Assembly (NCBI RefSeq): GCF_001650915.1
Contig: NZ_LXYO01000010.1
Coordinates: 62,001-126,000 of the forward strand
Direction of reading: 5' to 3'
DNA length: 64,000 nucleotides
Source: Marinobacter sp. EhC06
Lineage (GTDB): Bacteria; Pseudomonadota; Gammaproteobacteria; Pseudomonadales; Oleiphilaceae
The notes under the pieces are model-generated. The model was given only the letters and a program-made list of their open reading frames with translations. It did no database searches and was not told where the DNA came from. The position numbers and the translations under genes were made by a program. Below, in pieces: positions 40,953-51,969 of this stretch. Within the stretch, counting starts at the first letter, position 1; every line of letters starts with the position of its first letter.

Positions 40953-43109
40953 ATGGCAAAGAGTCTCTTTTTTGCACCGACATCCATGGATTCAGGCCTC
41001 ACTTCGGTCTGTCTCGGTCTGCTGCGCGCCCTGGAACGGGTGGGCGTGAGTGTCGGCTTTTACAAGCCGTTCTGTCAGACCGTTCACCGCGCCGAATCTA
41101 TGCATAACGCAGGTGAGGACTCCTCAGTCGCTTTCGTACGGGCAAGCAGCCATCTGAACCCGCCGGATCCGATTGCCCTCAAGGAAGCCCAGCAACTGCT
41201 CAACAGAGGCAAATCGGATTACCTGCTGGAAACAGTGGTTGGGGAATACCAGAAAGTTGCCCGGGACGTGGACGTGGTAATCATCGAAGGCCTGGTTCCA
41301 GACCGCAGCGAAGCCTATATTGCCCGGTTGAACGTAGAGGTCGCCCGCAATCTCGGTTCCGAGGTTATCCTGGTGAGCACGCCCAAAAACCTGGACGCCC
41401 GGCAAATGGATGAAGAGCTGGATTTTTCATCGCGCCTGTTTGCCAACCCGAGCGATCCGGATGTTATTGGCGTTATACTGAATAAGGTCGGCGAGCCCGA
41501 GCGGGCGGGGCTTGAGCCCCGATCCAACAGCAACCACCCTGCCCCAACCACCATTGATTACCAGAGCCAATGCAAGGTCTTCAGCGAGGGCCGTTTTCGG
41601 TTGATTGCGGAGATTCCCTGGCAGCCGGAGCTGCTTGCACCTCGGGTCTCCGACATAGCCAGAGAGCTCGGGTTACCGGTTCTCAACGAGGGGCAGATGC
41701 ACGCCAGGCGAGTCCAGAAGGTGTCGGTGTGTGCCCGCAGCATCCGCAATATGACCGAGACCCTGAGACCTGGCACCTTGCTGGTGACGCCGGGCGATCG
41801 GGAAGACATAGTGGTGACCTCAGCGGTTGCTGCTCTGAATGGGGTCCCACTGGCCGGCCTGATGCTTACCGGGGGTCTGATGCCGGACCAGCGTGTGATC
41901 GAGCTCTGTCACCGAGCGCTGGAAACCGGTTTGCCGGTACTGGGCTCGGATGCCAATACCTACGAGACGGCCCACATGCTGGCGAATCTGTCGTCCGCCA
42001 TTCCAATTGATGACCCCAATCGTATTGAAAAAGCGATGGAGGCGGTTGCCACCCGCATAGACACCGACTGGTTGCAGCAGCACCTCAAAGTCGCGCGACA
42101 AAACAGACTTTCACCTCCGGCTTTCCGGTATCAGCTGTCAGAACGGGCTCGGGCAGCGAACAAACGCATTGTACTGCCCGAGGGCAGCGAGCCAAGAACC
42201 GTGCAGGCGGCTATTATCTGTCATCAGCGCAAACTGGCACGGTGTGCACTGATCGGGAATGCCCTGGAGATCAAGCGAGTGGCGGATTCCCAGGATCTGG
42301 AACTGCCCGAAGATATCGAGATTATTGATCCCACAGAGGTGCGCCAGCGCTATGTCGGCCCAATGGTAGAGTTGCGCAAGCATAAGGGGCTGACACCGGA
42401 CATGGCAGAGGCCATGCTCGAAGACAACGTCGTTCTCGGTACCATGATGGTGGCTCTGGATGAAGCCGACGGCCTGGTGTCCGGTGCCATCCACACAACG
42501 GCCAATACGGTGCGACCCGCCCTTCAGCTGATCAAGACCCATGACCACGCGAAAGTGGTCTCTTCCGTGTTCTTCATGCTGCTTCCGCAACAGGTGGTGG
42601 TCTACGGCGACTGTGCCATTAATCCGGATCCGAATGCCGAGGAACTGGCAGACATTGCGATCCAGAGCGCGGAATCGGCGGAAGCCTTCGGGATCGAACC
42701 CCTGGTTGCGATGATCAGCTACAGCACTGGTGAGTCAGGCAGCGGCCAGGACGTGGACAAGGTCAGGGAAGCCACGAGAATAGCTCGTGAGCGCAGGCCG
42801 GATCTGCTGATAGACGGGCCGCTTCAGTACGATGCTGCGGCCATCGAGAGCGTGGCCAGGAGCAAGGCGCCCGACAGCAAGGTAGCGGGCAAGGCCACGG
42901 TATTCGTGTTCCCGGACCTGAATACCGGCAACACCACTTACAAGGCCGTTCAGCGCAGCGCCAACGTGGTCAGTATCGGGCCAATGCTGCAGGGTCTGCG
43001 CAAGCCGGTCAACGATCTGTCCCGGGGCGCACTGGTGGAGGATATTGTGTTTACCGTCGCTTTGACCGCGGTTCAGGCAAAGCAGGTTGAAAGTGCCGGG
43101 CCGGGCTGA
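40953..43109 (+). CDS. pta: Phosphate acetyltransferase, long form
   Basis: Converts acetyl-CoA and phosphate to acetyl phosphate. 718 residues: an N-terminal BioD-like P-loop-fold domain (1-215, starting KSLFFAPTSMDSGLTSV, which lacks a perfect Walker A), a DRTGG regulatory domain (about 220-335) and the catalytic PTA domain (390-718, RIVLPEGSEPRTVQAA and SYSTGESGSGQDVDKV). The long form is usually allosterically controlled (pyruvate, NADH). Ends inside a hairpin shared with the convergent der. Confidence 0.96.
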   Translation: MAKSLFFAPTSMDSGLTSVCLGLLRALERVGVSVGFYKPFCQTVHRAESMHNAGEDSSVAFVRASSHLNPPDPIALKEAQQLLNRGKSDYLLETVVGEYQKVARDVDVVIIEGLVPDRSEAYIARLNVEVARNLGSEVILVSTPKNLDARQMDEELDFSSRLFANPSDPDVIGVILNKVGEPERAGLEPRSNSNHPAPTTIDYQSQCKVFSEGRFRLIAEIPWQPELLAPRVSDIARELGLPVLNEGQMHARRVQKVSVCARSIRNMTETLRPGTLLVTPGDREDIVVTSAVAALNGVPLAGLMLTGGLMPDQRVIELCHRALETGLPVLGSDANTYETAHMLANLSSAIPIDDPNRIEKAMEAVATRIDTDWLQQHLKVARQNRLSPPAFRYQLSERARAANKRIVLPEGSEPRTVQAAIICHQRKLARCALIGNALEIKRVADSQDLELPEDIEIIDPTEVRQRYVGPMVELRKHKGLTPDMAEAMLEDNVVLGTMMVALDEADGLVSGAIHTTANTVRPALQLIKTHDHAKVVSSVFFMLLPQQVVVYGDCAINPDPNAEELADIAIQSAESAEAFGIEPLVAMISYSTGESGSGQDVDKVREATRIARERRPDLLIDGPLQYDAAAIESVARSKAPDSKVAGKATVFVFPDLNTGNTTYKAVQRSANVVSIGPMLQGLRKPVNDLSRGALVEDIVFTVALTAVQAKQVESAGPG

Positions 43110-43132
43110 GGCAGTCTGCCCTCACCCGGCCC
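43098..43132. other. Hairpin at the pta-der convergence
   Basis: GGGCCGGG (43098-43105) pairs with CCCGGCCC (43125-43132), extended by TGAGG/CCTCA with small bulges. It overlaps the pta stop codon and lies six bases from the der stop. No T-run. Probably limits read-through in both directions. Confidence 0.5.
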
Positions 43133-43137
43133 AGGAC

Positions 43138-44559
43138 TCAGCGCTTAAGACTCTTCTGGCGTTTTTTCTTAGGACGACGACCCTGTTTCTCATCGTTGTC
43201 CTTCTTGACCTTCTGACGCGGTGTCAGACGATCCACTTTGCCAGCAAACGGATTTTCGCCCGATTTGAATTCAAAACGGATCGGTGACCCGGTTACCTTG
43301 AGCACCTTGCGGAAGGTGTTCTCCAGGTAGCGCTTGTAGGCGCCCGGCAGTGAATCCACCTGGTTACCGTGAACCACAATAACCGGCGGATTAGACCCAC
43401 CCTGATGAGCGTAACGCAGTTTGATTCGACGCCCGTGCACCATGGGAGGCTGATGCTGGGCAATGGCATCCTGCAGGATGGCAGTCAGTCGGTTGGTCGG
43501 CCACTTCGCCATGGCAGACTCGTAACACGCTTGCACCGACTCATACATCACGCCCACGCCAGAACCGTGGAGCGCCGAGATGTAGTGCTTATCGGCGTAA
43601 TCCAGGAAGTCGAGACGACGCTGCACCTGCTCTTTCACCCGAACACGGTCTTCCGGGTCCATGCCGTCCCACTTATTGACGGCGATCACCAGCGAACGGC
43701 CGGCATCAAGGACAAACCCGATCAGGTGAAGGTCCTGATCCACGAGGCCTTCCCGGGCATCAATGACCAGAATAACCACATGAGCGTCGTCAATCGCCTG
43801 CAGCGTCTTGATAATGGAGAACTTCTCCACCACTTCACTGACGTTCTTGCGGCGACGAACACCAGCGGTATCAATCAGCGTGTACTGACTGCCCTGGCGT
43901 TCGTAGGGAATATAAACGCTATCCCGGGTAGTGCCCGGCATGTCGTAAACCACCACACGCTCTTCACCGAGCATCCGGTTGACCAGGGTGGACTTGCCCA
44001 CATTCGGCCGGCCAACCACTCCGATGCGGATGCCGGGGTAACGGTCAGCCCTATCCTCTTCCTCCCGCTCCTCCTCGGAGGGCAGCAGGATCTCGAGCAT
44101 CGAGCGGATACCCCGGTTGTGGGAAGCCGCAATCAGGAAAGTGGATTCAAAGCCAAGGCTGTAGAAATCCGATGCCGCAATGTCCGGGTCCTGGCCATCG
44201 GTCTTGTTCACTACCAGATGGGCCTGCTTGCCGGACCGACGAAGACTGTCTGCAATAAGTTCATCGCCTGCGGTCAGGCCGGCACGACCGTCCACCAGGA
44301 ACAGTACGATGTCAGCCTCTTCTACCGCTTGCATGGACTGGCGGGCCATTTCGAGATCAAGGCCCTGCTCGTCGCCGGTAAGACCACCGGTGTCTATGAC
44401 GATGAAGCGCTGCCCTTCGTAGCTGCCCTCACCGTATTTGCGGTCACGGGTAAGCCCCGGAAAGTCCGCAACCAGGGCATCCCTGGAACGGGTCATCTGA
44501 TTGAATAATGTCGATTTGCCGACGTTAGGGCGTCCGACAAGGGCAATAACTGGGGTCAT
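43138..44559 (-). CDS. der: Ribosome-assembly GTPase Der (EngA)
   Basis: Double-GTPase needed for 50S maturation. 473 residues. Two complete GTPase domains: [13 protein letters not shown] with DTGGL and NKTDG, and [13 protein letters not shown] with DTAGV and NKWD. A KH-like C-terminal domain (about 360-445) ends in a basic tail. Last gene of a 13-gene minus-strand run, nine bases after bamB. Confidence 0.97.
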   Translation of the reverse strand: MTPVIALVGRPNVGKSTLFNQMTRSRDALVADFPGLTRDRKYGEGSYEGQRFIVIDTGGLTGDEQGLDLEMARQSMQAVEEADIVLFLVDGRAGLTAGDELIADSLRRSGKQAHLVVNKTDGQDPDIAASDFYSLGFESTFLIAASHNRGIRSMLEILLPSEEEREEEDRADRYPGIRIGVVGRPNVGKSTLVNRMLGEERVVVYDMPGTTRDSVYIPYERQGSQYTLIDTAGVRRRKNVSEVVEKFSIIKTLQAIDDAHVVILVIDAREGLVDQDLHLIGFVLDAGRSLVIAVNKWDGMDPEDRVRVKEQVQRRLDFLDYADKHYISALHGSGVGVMYESVQACYESAMAKWPTNRLTAILQDAIAQHQPPMVHGRRIKLRYAHQGGSNPPVIVVHGNQVDSLPGAYKRYLENTFRKVLKVTGSPIRFEFKSGENPFAGKVDRLTPRQKVKKDNDEKQGRRPKKKRQKSLKR

Positions 44560-44568
44560 AATGGGGGA

Positions 44569-45741
44569 TCAATCCTGCGGCTTAACCTGGAATACGGCCA
44601 TCTTTCCGCTGTTGCCAAAAACCAGCAGGTTACCATTGGCGAGGCGCTGTGCCGGTACGCGGATACCCTCATCGTCGAACTCCAGCTGGCCAACCAGCTT
44701 GCCATCCTCACGGTCAATGACATGCAGGTAGCCTTCAAAATCGCCCACCACCAGATAGTCTTCATAAACCATTGGCTGGGTTAGCTGCCGCCAGGCCAGA
44801 CGATCCTGGGTCCAGACTTCCCGACGATCAGAGCCTCTCAGAGCAACAATGTCGCCATTGGCCGAGGCCAGATAGATCTCGCCGCCACCAATCATCGGGG
44901 AATAGAGGCTGGATGCCTTCCGGCTCCAGATCTCCTGCCCGGTACGAATATCAACGAGGGCAAGTTTGCCCTGGTAGCCAACCACCATAACGGCGGTCTC
45001 AATGACCAGGGGTTGCCCCGTCACGTCGACCAGCCTTTCAAGCTCGGTGCGCCCCTGAGGCTGGCCCACTTCATACTGCCACATGGGCTGCCCCGAGGCT
45101 GCCGCCAGAGCGATCAGTTTGCCACTGGCAAAGGAGGCGATGACAACGTCTCCACCGACCAGCGGCGCCGCAGCAGCCCTCATGGACAGAACCGGAACCG
45201 TGCCGTCGTACTGCCAGAGTTTCTCACCATCGGTGGCACTGAAACCTAACACCTTGCCGTCCGTCGTGTGGGCTACCACAAGGGAGCCGTTGGACTGGGG
45301 CGACGACAGTACTTCCGTGGGCAGCGACTGGCGCCACAGCTCGGAGCCGTCCTCACGGGAAAGCGCCACCAGATCGGCGTTCTCGGTGGTCAGGTAGAGG
45401 TTCTGCCCATCGCCACCGAGGCCCGAGAAGATGCGCTCTTCAAATTCAGATTCCCAGATAACCTTGCCGGAATCCGAGGCCACGGCGTAAATCTCACCAT
45501 CCGCCGATGCGGCGTAGATCAAATCGCCGGTATTCAGAGGTGCCAGGTACAGAAAATCACCATCATGACCGTCGCCCACGGACATGCTCCAGACTCTCTT
45601 GAATTCGGCAGACGCCTCAATCTCGGGAACCGGAACAGGTTGTTCGAACGTATCGGTCGCGCTACAGCCGGAAAGTGCGGCCAGAAGAGCCAGCCCCAGG
45701 AGAAGTCCGCGTTTTGACATGCTGTCGCGGAGAACCGGCAT
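44569..45741 (-). CDS. bamB: Outer-membrane assembly lipoprotein BamB
   Basis: Scaffold lipoprotein of the BAM complex. 390 residues. Lipoprotein signal ending LAALSGC with Cys26 as lipidation site, then an eight-bladed PQQ-type beta propeller (repeated motifs such as LYLAPLNTGDLIYAASADG). The ATG at 45741 has GGAGG seven bases upstream and overlaps the yfgM stop (TGATG); a start at 45720 would give a more typical short signal but has no ribosome-binding site. Confidence 0.95.
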   Translation of the reverse strand: MPVLRDSMSKRGLLLGLALLAALSGCSATDTFEQPVPVPEIEASAEFKRVWSMSVGDGHDGDFLYLAPLNTGDLIYAASADGEIYAVASDSGKVIWESEFEERIFSGLGGDGQNLYLTTENADLVALSREDGSELWRQSLPTEVLSSPQSNGSLVVAHTTDGKVLGFSATDGEKLWQYDGTVPVLSMRAAAAPLVGGDVVIASFASGKLIALAAASGQPMWQYEVGQPQGRTELERLVDVTGQPLVIETAVMVVGYQGKLALVDIRTGQEIWSRKASSLYSPMIGGGEIYLASANGDIVALRGSDRREVWTQDRLAWRQLTQPMVYEDYLVVGDFEGYLHVIDREDGKLVGQLEFDDEGIRVPAQRLANGNLLVFGNSGKMAVFQVKPQD

Positions 45742-46397
45742 CAGGCATCCTCCCCGACACCGAGGTCTGCCAGTTTCAGCTCCAGAATACCACTGCGACC
45801 TTGCTGGCTCTGCTCACGGGCAGCAAGATAGGCCTCACGTGCGCCCTCGCGGTCGCCCTGCGCCAACAGGATATCGCCACGGAGCTCGGAGTACATGGCA
45901 TCAAACGCATCGGCATCACCGGCGCCCTCGATTGTGGCCAGAGCAGCCTCGTACTGGCCTGCGGAAAATTGGGCACGAGCCAGACGATTACGGACCACAA
46001 GCGCCAGTGCCTCATGCTCTCCGGTTTTTTCCAATGCCCACTTCAGGGAATCAATGGCGGCTTCGGCGTTACCCTCCTGCATCAACTGCTGACGGGCGAG
46101 GATCAGGTTACCGTAAACCGCATAGGCGCTATCCGTGTAGTCCTCCCGCAGGGTCTGCGCGACGAAAGCGACGGTCTCGCCGCTGGTTTCATCAGCCTGG
46201 TCACTGAAGGCATTCAGCAGATTGGCAAACTGGTTGGCTGCCTCGGTGCGCTGCTGCGCCTGATGGTTCTGCCAGGCCTGCCAGCCAAAAACAATGGCCA
46301 GGGCTGCACCAATGCCGATCAGCAGAGAACTGCCGTTTTTCTTCCACCAGTCCTTGATCGCCTGGACCTGTTCTTCTTCGGTGCGCAACTCTGCCAT
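45741..46397 (-). CDS. yfgM: YfgM-like periplasmic TPR protein
   Basis: 218 residues: a cytosolic N-terminus (EEEQVQAIKDWWKKNG), one transmembrane helix (about 24-41) and a periplasmic helical TPR-type domain. In E. coli YfgM associates with SecYEG and the chaperone PpiD. Its location between hisS and bamB is the conserved one. Confidence 0.92.
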   Translation of the reverse strand: MAELRTEEEQVQAIKDWWKKNGSSLLIGIGAALAIVFGWQAWQNHQAQQRTEAANQFANLLNAFSDQADETSGETVAFVAQTLREDYTDSAYAVYGNLILARQQLMQEGNAEAAIDSLKWALEKTGEHEALALVVRNRLARAQFSAGQYEAALATIEGAGDADAFDAMYSELRGDILLAQGDREGAREAYLAAREQSQQGRSGILELKLADLGVGEDA

Positions 46398-46449
46398 GAG
46401 GACTCCTGTTGTCGAATTTTTGCTTTTGTATCAGTAAATTTGGTCAAAT

Positions 46450-47730
46450 TCAGTTGGCCAGCGCCGCTGCCAGGGTGGCAGCCAGCTCGTCCTGGGCAAC
46501 CTCGGTTTGCGGTTCGTCAGCACGTAAGGGCTTTAGACCGGCGGTTCCATTGGCAACCTCGTTCTCGCCCAGAATGACCGCGTACCTGGCACCACTCCGA
46601 TCAGCCTTCTTCATCTGGCTTTTGAAACTGCCGCCGCCACAGTGAGAAACGATCACCCGATCCGGCAAAGCCGCACGCAGCTTTTCAGCCAGTATAAGAG
46701 CCGGAGCCAACGCCACCTCACCCATCGCCGTTACATAGATATCGGCATTGCTGTTCACGTAATCCGGGACCAGCTCAAGCGTCTCCAGCAGCAGGATAAG
46801 GCGCTCCAGGCCCATTGCAAAGCCCACTGCGAATGTCGGTTTGCCGCCCAGCTGTTCCACCAGGCCATCGTATCGACCACCAGCGCACACTGTGCCCTGG
46901 GCACCAAGACTGTCGGTTATCCATTCAAATACGGTCTTGCCGTAATAATCCAGGCCTCGAACCAACGCCGGATTGACTGAATACGCCACGCCTGCGGCAT
47001 CCAGCAACGCTTTCAGACGCTCGAAATGCTCTCGGGATTCATCATCAAGATAGTCGTCGAGGTTGGGCGCGTTTTCCAGGATCTTGCGGGTGGAAGGATC
47101 CTTGCTGTCCAGAATCCGTAAAGGGTTAGACTCCAGGCGACGCTGGCTGTCGGCATCCAGGTCTGACTTGAACTGACTCAGGTATTCCACCAGGGCAGCG
47201 CGGTAAATCCGACGGGATTCGGACGTTCCGATGGAATTGATTTCCAGACGGGTATGCTCAGCGAGCCCGAGCTCTTTCCAGAGTCGTGCGGTCAGTATCA
47301 GCAGCTCGGCATCGATATCAGGGCCAGTCATCCCGAAACATTCCACGCCAATCTGGTGGAATTGACGATAGCGGCCTTTTTGCGGGCGCTCATGCCGGAA
47401 CATCGGGCCGGTATACCAGAGCCTACGGGTCTGGTTGAACAACAGGCCATGTTCCTCGGCCGCCCGAACACAGCCCGCAGTACCCTCAGGGCGCAGCGTC
47501 AGGCTGTCTCCGTTGCGGTCCTCAAAGGTGTACATTTCCTTTTCGACAATGTCGGTCACTTCACCGATCGAACGCTTGAACAGGTCGGTCTGTTCCACAA
47601 TCGGCATGCGGATTTCCTGGTAGCCGTACTGGGCCAGTACCCGGCGCACCGTGGATTCCACAAACTGCCACACGGGCGCCTGCTCCGGCAGGATATCGTT
47701 CATCCCGCGAATTGCCTGAATCTTTGCCAA
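46450..47730 (-). CDS. hisS: Histidyl-tRNA synthetase
   Basis: Class II synthetase, 426 residues. The beginning ([14 protein letters not shown]) is the conserved N-terminus but the start codon is TTG, with AAGGG six bases upstream; the next ATG would remove the conserved RGMND segment. Motif 2 region [18 protein letters not shown], histidine motifs [15 protein letters not shown] and GGRYDGL, motif 3 GFAMGLERL, and the C-terminal anticodon-binding domain (about 330-426) are present. Confidence 0.97.
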   Translation of the reverse strand: MAKIQAIRGMNDILPEQAPVWQFVESTVRRVLAQYGYQEIRMPIVEQTDLFKRSIGEVTDIVEKEMYTFEDRNGDSLTLRPEGTAGCVRAAEEHGLLFNQTRRLWYTGPMFRHERPQKGRYRQFHQIGVECFGMTGPDIDAELLILTARLWKELGLAEHTRLEINSIGTSESRRIYRAALVEYLSQFKSDLDADSQRRLESNPLRILDSKDPSTRKILENAPNLDDYLDDESREHFERLKALLDAAGVAYSVNPALVRGLDYYGKTVFEWITDSLGAQGTVCAGGRYDGLVEQLGGKPTFAVGFAMGLERLILLLETLELVPDYVNSNADIYVTAMGEVALAPALILAEKLRAALPDRVIVSHCGGGSFKSQMKKADRSGARYAVILGENEVANGTAGLKPLRADEPQTEVAQDELAATLAAALAN

Positions 47731-47779
47731 TGTTAACCCTTAACTCTGTCTGGATGGTTGTGCCCGGGAATGGTAACGA

Positions 47780-48898
47780 TCAGTTGTCAGAACGGGCAAT
47801 GATCGATTCTTCCTGTTCCTTGCGCCGTGCCACTTCCTCGCGAATCAGGCGTTCCAGATCGTCGGTCAGTGTGGCGTTGTCCAGCTTCTGGTTTGGCTTG
47901 CCCGCCATGTAGAAAAGATTCTTGGGGCTGCCACCGGTAAGTCCGAGATCGGCAACTTTGGCCTCACCCGGGCCGTTCACGATGCACCCGATAATTGCCA
48001 CGTCGAGGGAGTCATTCACATCCTCCAACCGCGCCTCCAGATCATTCATGGTCTGGATGACATCGAAATTCTGCCGGGAACAGCTCGGACAAGCGATGAA
48101 ATTGATCCCACGGCTTCGCAGGCGAAGGCTCTTGAGAATGTCGAAACCAACCTTGATCTCCTGCACCGGGTCGGCCGCAAGAGACACCCGAATGGTGTCG
48201 CCGATGCCGTCCATCAGTAGCATGCCAAGACCAATGGAAGACTTGACCGTGCCCGAGCGCAGACCACCGGCTTCGGTAATGCCCAGATGCAGCGGCTGCT
48301 CTATCTGCTGGGCGATCTTTCGGTAGGCATCCACAGTCATGAACACCTCGGACGCTTTCAGGCTGACCTTGAAATCCTGGAAATCGTGGCGGTCCAGGAT
48401 ATCAATGTGGCGCATGGCTGATTCCACCAACGCATCTGCCGTGGGCTCACCGTATTTACGCTGAAGAGACTTCTCCAGGGAACCGGCGTTCACACCGATA
48501 CGAATCGGGATGTTGCCGTCCCGGGCAGCACTGATAACAGCACTGACACGATCATCCCGGCCGATGTTGCCCGGGTTGATACGAAGACAGTCCACACCCA
48601 GCTCAGCTACCCTGAGGGCTATCTTGTAATCGAAATGGATGTCGGCGACCAGCGGCAGGGATACCTGCTCCCGAATCTTTCCGAACGCCTCTGCAGCGTC
48701 CATGGAAGGAACAGAAACCCGCACGATATCGGCACCCGCTTCCTGCAATACCGTGATCTGGCCAACCGTGGCCTCCACGTCGCAGGTGTTGGTGTTGGTC
48801 ATGCTCTGCACCGCAATTGGCGCGTCGCCACCTACAGGAACATTGCCCACCATTATCTGGCGGGATTTGCGTCTGGTAATCGGGGAATCCTGTTTCAT
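47780..48898 (-). CDS. ispG: 4-hydroxy-3-methylbut-2-enyl diphosphate synthase
   Basis: Sixth-step enzyme of the MEP isoprenoid pathway, a [4Fe-4S] protein. 372 residues. TIM barrel ([21 protein letters not shown] start) and a C-terminal cluster-binding domain with CPSC and the downstream [10 protein letters not shown] cysteine. It depends on Fe-S supply, relevant given the reduced isc locus 3.5 kb upstream. Confidence 0.97.
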   Translation of the reverse strand: MKQDSPITRRKSRQIMVGNVPVGGDAPIAVQSMTNTNTCDVEATVGQITVLQEAGADIVRVSVPSMDAAEAFGKIREQVSLPLVADIHFDYKIALRVAELGVDCLRINPGNIGRDDRVSAVISAARDGNIPIRIGVNAGSLEKSLQRKYGEPTADALVESAMRHIDILDRHDFQDFKVSLKASEVFMTVDAYRKIAQQIEQPLHLGITEAGGLRSGTVKSSIGLGMLLMDGIGDTIRVSLAADPVQEIKVGFDILKSLRLRSRGINFIACPSCSRQNFDVIQTMNDLEARLEDVNDSLDVAIIGCIVNGPGEAKVADLGLTGGSPKNLFYMAGKPNQKLDNATLTDDLERLIREEVARRKEQEESIIARSDN

Positions 48899-48933
48899 GT
48901 CTTACTGACCGATATAGAAAATTTGATCAAGTT

Positions 48934-49956
48934 TCAGATTGTCAGGGTAAACTCTGACCGGTTGTTGACAACCCGGTAGCCACCGATATCCACAGGCTCA
49001 CCCTGGAAACGGATGGATTCGACCGCATCAACCGCGCCAATGACGACCCGCAGCGGGGCTGGCCCGGCAACATCGATCTGGTCTCCGTTACGCTGAAGCG
49101 AATTCACCAACCGGTTACCCGCAGCATCACTGATCTGGACCCAACAATCATCGCTGAAGCGAATCTGAAGCCGGCCGGTGTCCGCCACTTCAGCCAGCCC
49201 GTTTGGATTTTCGAGCACCGGCTCGGTAGTCTGAATAATCGCCGGAATCTGTTCTGTTACCGTCTCGGTGGTCTCCGACCGGCTCTCTTCAACCGCTGCC
49301 GTCTCAGTTGGGGCCTGAGTCTCGCCAGCATCTGGTTCAACCGGCTCCACCAACGGTTCCCGCTGCTCTGTTGCCACCGGCGCAGATTCCATGACCGCAG
49401 GCTCCGGCTCGTCAACACTTGCCACCACTTCGGGCTCAGAGCGTTCAGCTTCGGACGCCGCCGGTTGCCCGGTTTCGCCCTGATCTTCTGGCGCAGCCTC
49501 AGGCTCTGTTACCGCCTCGGAGGGTGCTGAATCCTGCTCAGGCACCAGGAAGGTGAAGGCCAGATAACCGGCAATGCCCAGGACCACCAGAAAAAACAGG
49601 GCTTTGGCCAACTGACGTTTACGGCGTCTGCGACGCTCGATATCAACCAGGGGATTGGCTTCATGCTCCTGTTCCCGCTGTTGCCGGATGGGCTCCAGCT
49701 CCTGGTCCAGGTCGGCAATCACCGCATCCGCATCCAGCCCAACCTGTTTTGCATAAGCCCTGACATACCCTTTCAGAAAGAGTTCACTGTCAATCTGGCT
49801 GTATTCTCCCGACTCTATCGCCTGTATGACTGAAGGGCGCAAATGCTGCGCTGCGGCGACATCTCCGGTACTCAGACCGGCTTTTTCCCGTGCCTTCTGA
49901 AGCTGCTGCCCTACGGGCTCCTTCATCGCTGGCTGTGAGTTTTCTTCAGTTGCCAT
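48934..49956 (-). CDS. rodZ: Cytoskeleton/cell-shape protein RodZ
   Basis: Links MreB to the membrane and helps set rod shape. 340 residues: a cytoplasmic Cro-like helix-turn-helix (about 15-85), a basic patch, one transmembrane helix (118-138), a long Glu/Pro/Ala/Thr-rich periplasmic spacer (about 140-260) and a C-terminal beta domain (DUF4115-like, about 262-340). Its first 11 bases overlap pilW. Confidence 0.93.
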   Translation of the reverse strand: MATEENSQPAMKEPVGQQLQKAREKAGLSTGDVAAAQHLRPSVIQAIESGEYSQIDSELFLKGYVRAYAKQVGLDADAVIADLDQELEPIRQQREQEHEANPLVDIERRRRRKRQLAKALFFLVVLGIAGYLAFTFLVPEQDSAPSEAVTEPEAAPEDQGETGQPAASEAERSEPEVVASVDEPEPAVMESAPVATEQREPLVEPVEPDAGETQAPTETAAVEESRSETTETVTEQIPAIIQTTEPVLENPNGLAEVADTGRLQIRFSDDCWVQISDAAGNRLVNSLQRNGDQIDVAGPAPLRVVIGAVDAVESIRFQGEPVDIGGYRVVNNRSEFTLTI

Positions 49957-50752
49957 TAGAAATCAGCACCTTATATTGTTGGTATTCGACTGACTCCGGA
50001 AATTTGTTTCTGAGCTGAAGCGCAAGGCTCGCTTCCTGGTTTTCATCACTGTAATAGCGGGCAATACGAATGCCAGTTAAGAGGCTCTCCGGTGAGTGAA
50101 CCAGGCGCTGATTCCTTTGCATCAGGGAAATCAGGCGTGAATAGTAGCGGGCCGCATCGTCGTAATTGCCGGCTTCAACAGACACCCGTGAAAGCGCCAG
50201 CAAAGAGCGGGCATCGCCCCGTGTCAGCTCCACCGCCCGACGATAGGATGTGGCTGCAGCTTCCAGTTCTCCGAGTCGTTCCTGGGTCATGCCCAGGTTA
50301 AAGAAAACAGAGCCGCGGTCCTGATAACCGGTATCCCGCGACGCCGCACGGAACTGGTCTCGGGCGTCTTCCATCCGATTCTGGCCGAAAAGGAAGGCCC
50401 CGTAGTAGACCCGCGCCCTGGTGTAACCCGGATCCTCGGAGATGGCCTGTTTGAAATTACGCTCGGCCAGCTCTGGCTCGCCCTCGGCGTTATAGACAAG
50501 TCCCATAGCGGCCCTGGCACCCGGGTCATCTGAATCCAGCTTCAACGCCCTTTCGAGGTGATGACGCGCACGTTCAAGGTTGCCCTGGCCGATATAGGCG
50601 GTAGCGAGTTTCACATAGTTATCGAGGGCTTCCTGGCGATCCGCTTCCCGTGAGAACCGACTGTCGGTGGTGGTAACGCAACCTGTAACCAGCAGAGTCA
50701 GCAGCATAGCGGCTAACATTGAAAAGCGTCGGTTTGCTGGTGCTGTTATCAC
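49946..50752 (-). CDS. pilW: Type IV pilus biogenesis lipoprotein PilW/PilF
   Basis: Outer-membrane pilotin that helps assemble the PilQ secretin. 268 residues. Lipoprotein signal MITAPANRR...LLVTGC with Cys25 and about six TPR repeats. The GTG start at 50752 has an AAGGGG site eight bases upstream and gives a signal peptide with two arginines; an internal ATG would leave it without charge. Implies type IV pili; other pil genes are not in the window. Confidence 0.9.
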   Translation of the reverse strand: MITAPANRRFSMLAAMLLTLLVTGCVTTTDSRFSREADRQEALDNYVKLATAYIGQGNLERARHHLERALKLDSDDPGARAAMGLVYNAEGEPELAERNFKQAISEDPGYTRARVYYGAFLFGQNRMEDARDQFRAASRDTGYQDRGSVFFNLGMTQERLGELEAAATSYRRAVELTRGDARSLLALSRVSVEAGNYDDAARYYSRLISLMQRNQRLVHSPESLLTGIRIARYYSDENQEASLALQLRNKFPESVEYQQYKVLISNGN

Positions 50753-50793
50753 GGGTGTCCCCTTCCTCGATTGGGCTGTATGGCGTTCCTGGT

Positions 50794-51906
50794 TCAGGGA
50801 TTCACCTGCTGAACCTGAATGTACCTCTGGCTCCGACGGGTTCTGTCTTCAACCCGTCCTACCAGCTGACCACAAGCGGCATCGATGTCATCACCCCGGG
50901 TAGTCCTGATAGTGGCAATATATCCTGCTTCGTTCAGGACGGCCTGGAAGCGACGTGTCGCGTTCATGCTCGGCCTCCGGAAATCGCTCTCCGGAAACGG
51001 GTTAAAGGGAATCAGATTGATCTTGCACGGCAAATCCCGCAGCAACACCGCAAGCTCACGGGCATGTTCCGGCTGATCGTTCATTCCCTCAATGACGGTG
51101 TACTCGATTGTCGCCTTGCGCTTGTCCGGCAAGCGGGCGAAGTAACGCTTGGTCGCGGCCAGCAACTCGGCAATCGGGTACTTTTTATTCAACGGAACCA
51201 GCTTGTTACGCAATTCATCATTCGGCGCGTGCAGGGAAATGGCCAGTGAAACATCGGTAACTTCCGACAGGCGATCCAAAGCCGGCACAACACCTGACGT
51301 GCTGAGGGTAACCCGACGCTTGGAGATCCCGTAGGCCAGATCCTCCATCATGAGGTTCATAGCATCCACGACATTGTCGAAGTTAAGCAGGGGCTCGCCC
51401 ATACCCATCATGACCACGTTGGTAATGGGCCGATCCGGGCCTGGCTCAAAAGGCATGAAGGCCTTGCGTGCAACCCACACCTGGCCGATGACCTCCGCGG
51501 CGGTGAGATTCCGATTGAAGCCACGCTTGCCGGTGGAGCAGAAAGTACAGTCAAGGCTGCAACCAATCTGGGAGGAAACGCAGAGCGTGCCGCGCTCGCC
51601 ATCGGGAATCAGCACTGTTTCGACGCTGTTGCCGTTGTCCATGCGCATCACCCATTTGCGGGTGCCGTCCTTGGACGTTTCGTCGTAAACCACCTCAGGA
51701 CCACGGATCTCGGCGACCTGCTTCAGCTTTTCCCGCAGCGCCTTGCTCATATTGGTCATTTGATCGAAGTCATCAGCGCCACGCTGATGGATCCACTGCA
51801 AAACCTGGGTGGCACGAAAACGCTTCTCTCCCAGGGATTCAAAGAAAGCTTCTAGCTTTGCTTTCGGCATCCCCAGCAGATTGGTTTTTTCAGCGGCCGC
51901 TGTCAT
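50794..51906 (-). CDS. rlmN: Dual-specificity 23S rRNA/tRNA methyltransferase RlmN
   Basis: Radical SAM enzyme that makes 2-methyladenosine in 23S rRNA (A2503) and some tRNAs. 370 residues. The radical SAM motif CSLDCTFC binds the [4Fe-4S] cluster; the catalytic Cys is in the C-terminal AACGQL. An N-terminal helical accessory domain precedes the barrel. Lies 63 bases after ndk across a palindrome. Confidence 0.96.
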   Translation of the reverse strand: MTAAAEKTNLLGMPKAKLEAFFESLGEKRFRATQVLQWIHQRGADDFDQMTNMSKALREKLKQVAEIRGPEVVYDETSKDGTRKWVMRMDNGNSVETVLIPDGERGTLCVSSQIGCSLDCTFCSTGKRGFNRNLTAAEVIGQVWVARKAFMPFEPGPDRPITNVVMMGMGEPLLNFDNVVDAMNLMMEDLAYGISKRRVTLSTSGVVPALDRLSEVTDVSLAISLHAPNDELRNKLVPLNKKYPIAELLAATKRYFARLPDKRKATIEYTVIEGMNDQPEHARELAVLLRDLPCKINLIPFNPFPESDFRRPSMNATRRFQAVLNEAGYIATIRTTRGDDIDAACGQLVGRVEDRTRRSQRYIQVQQVNP

Positions 51907-51932
51907 TTCATAACCTCGATCAGATAACCAAT

Positions 51933-51960
51933 TCGGAGGCGATCGGACGATCGCCTCCGA
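51933..51960 (-). other. Perfect 13-bp inverted repeat after ndk
   Basis: Arms 51933-51945 and 51948-51960 (starting TCGGAGGCGATCG) are exact reverse complements separated by two bases. It lies ten bases past the ndk stop in the direction of transcription, with no T-run. A partial terminator or RNA-stability element between ndk and rlmN is likely. Confidence 0.5.
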
Positions 51961-51969
51961 TCAACGCAA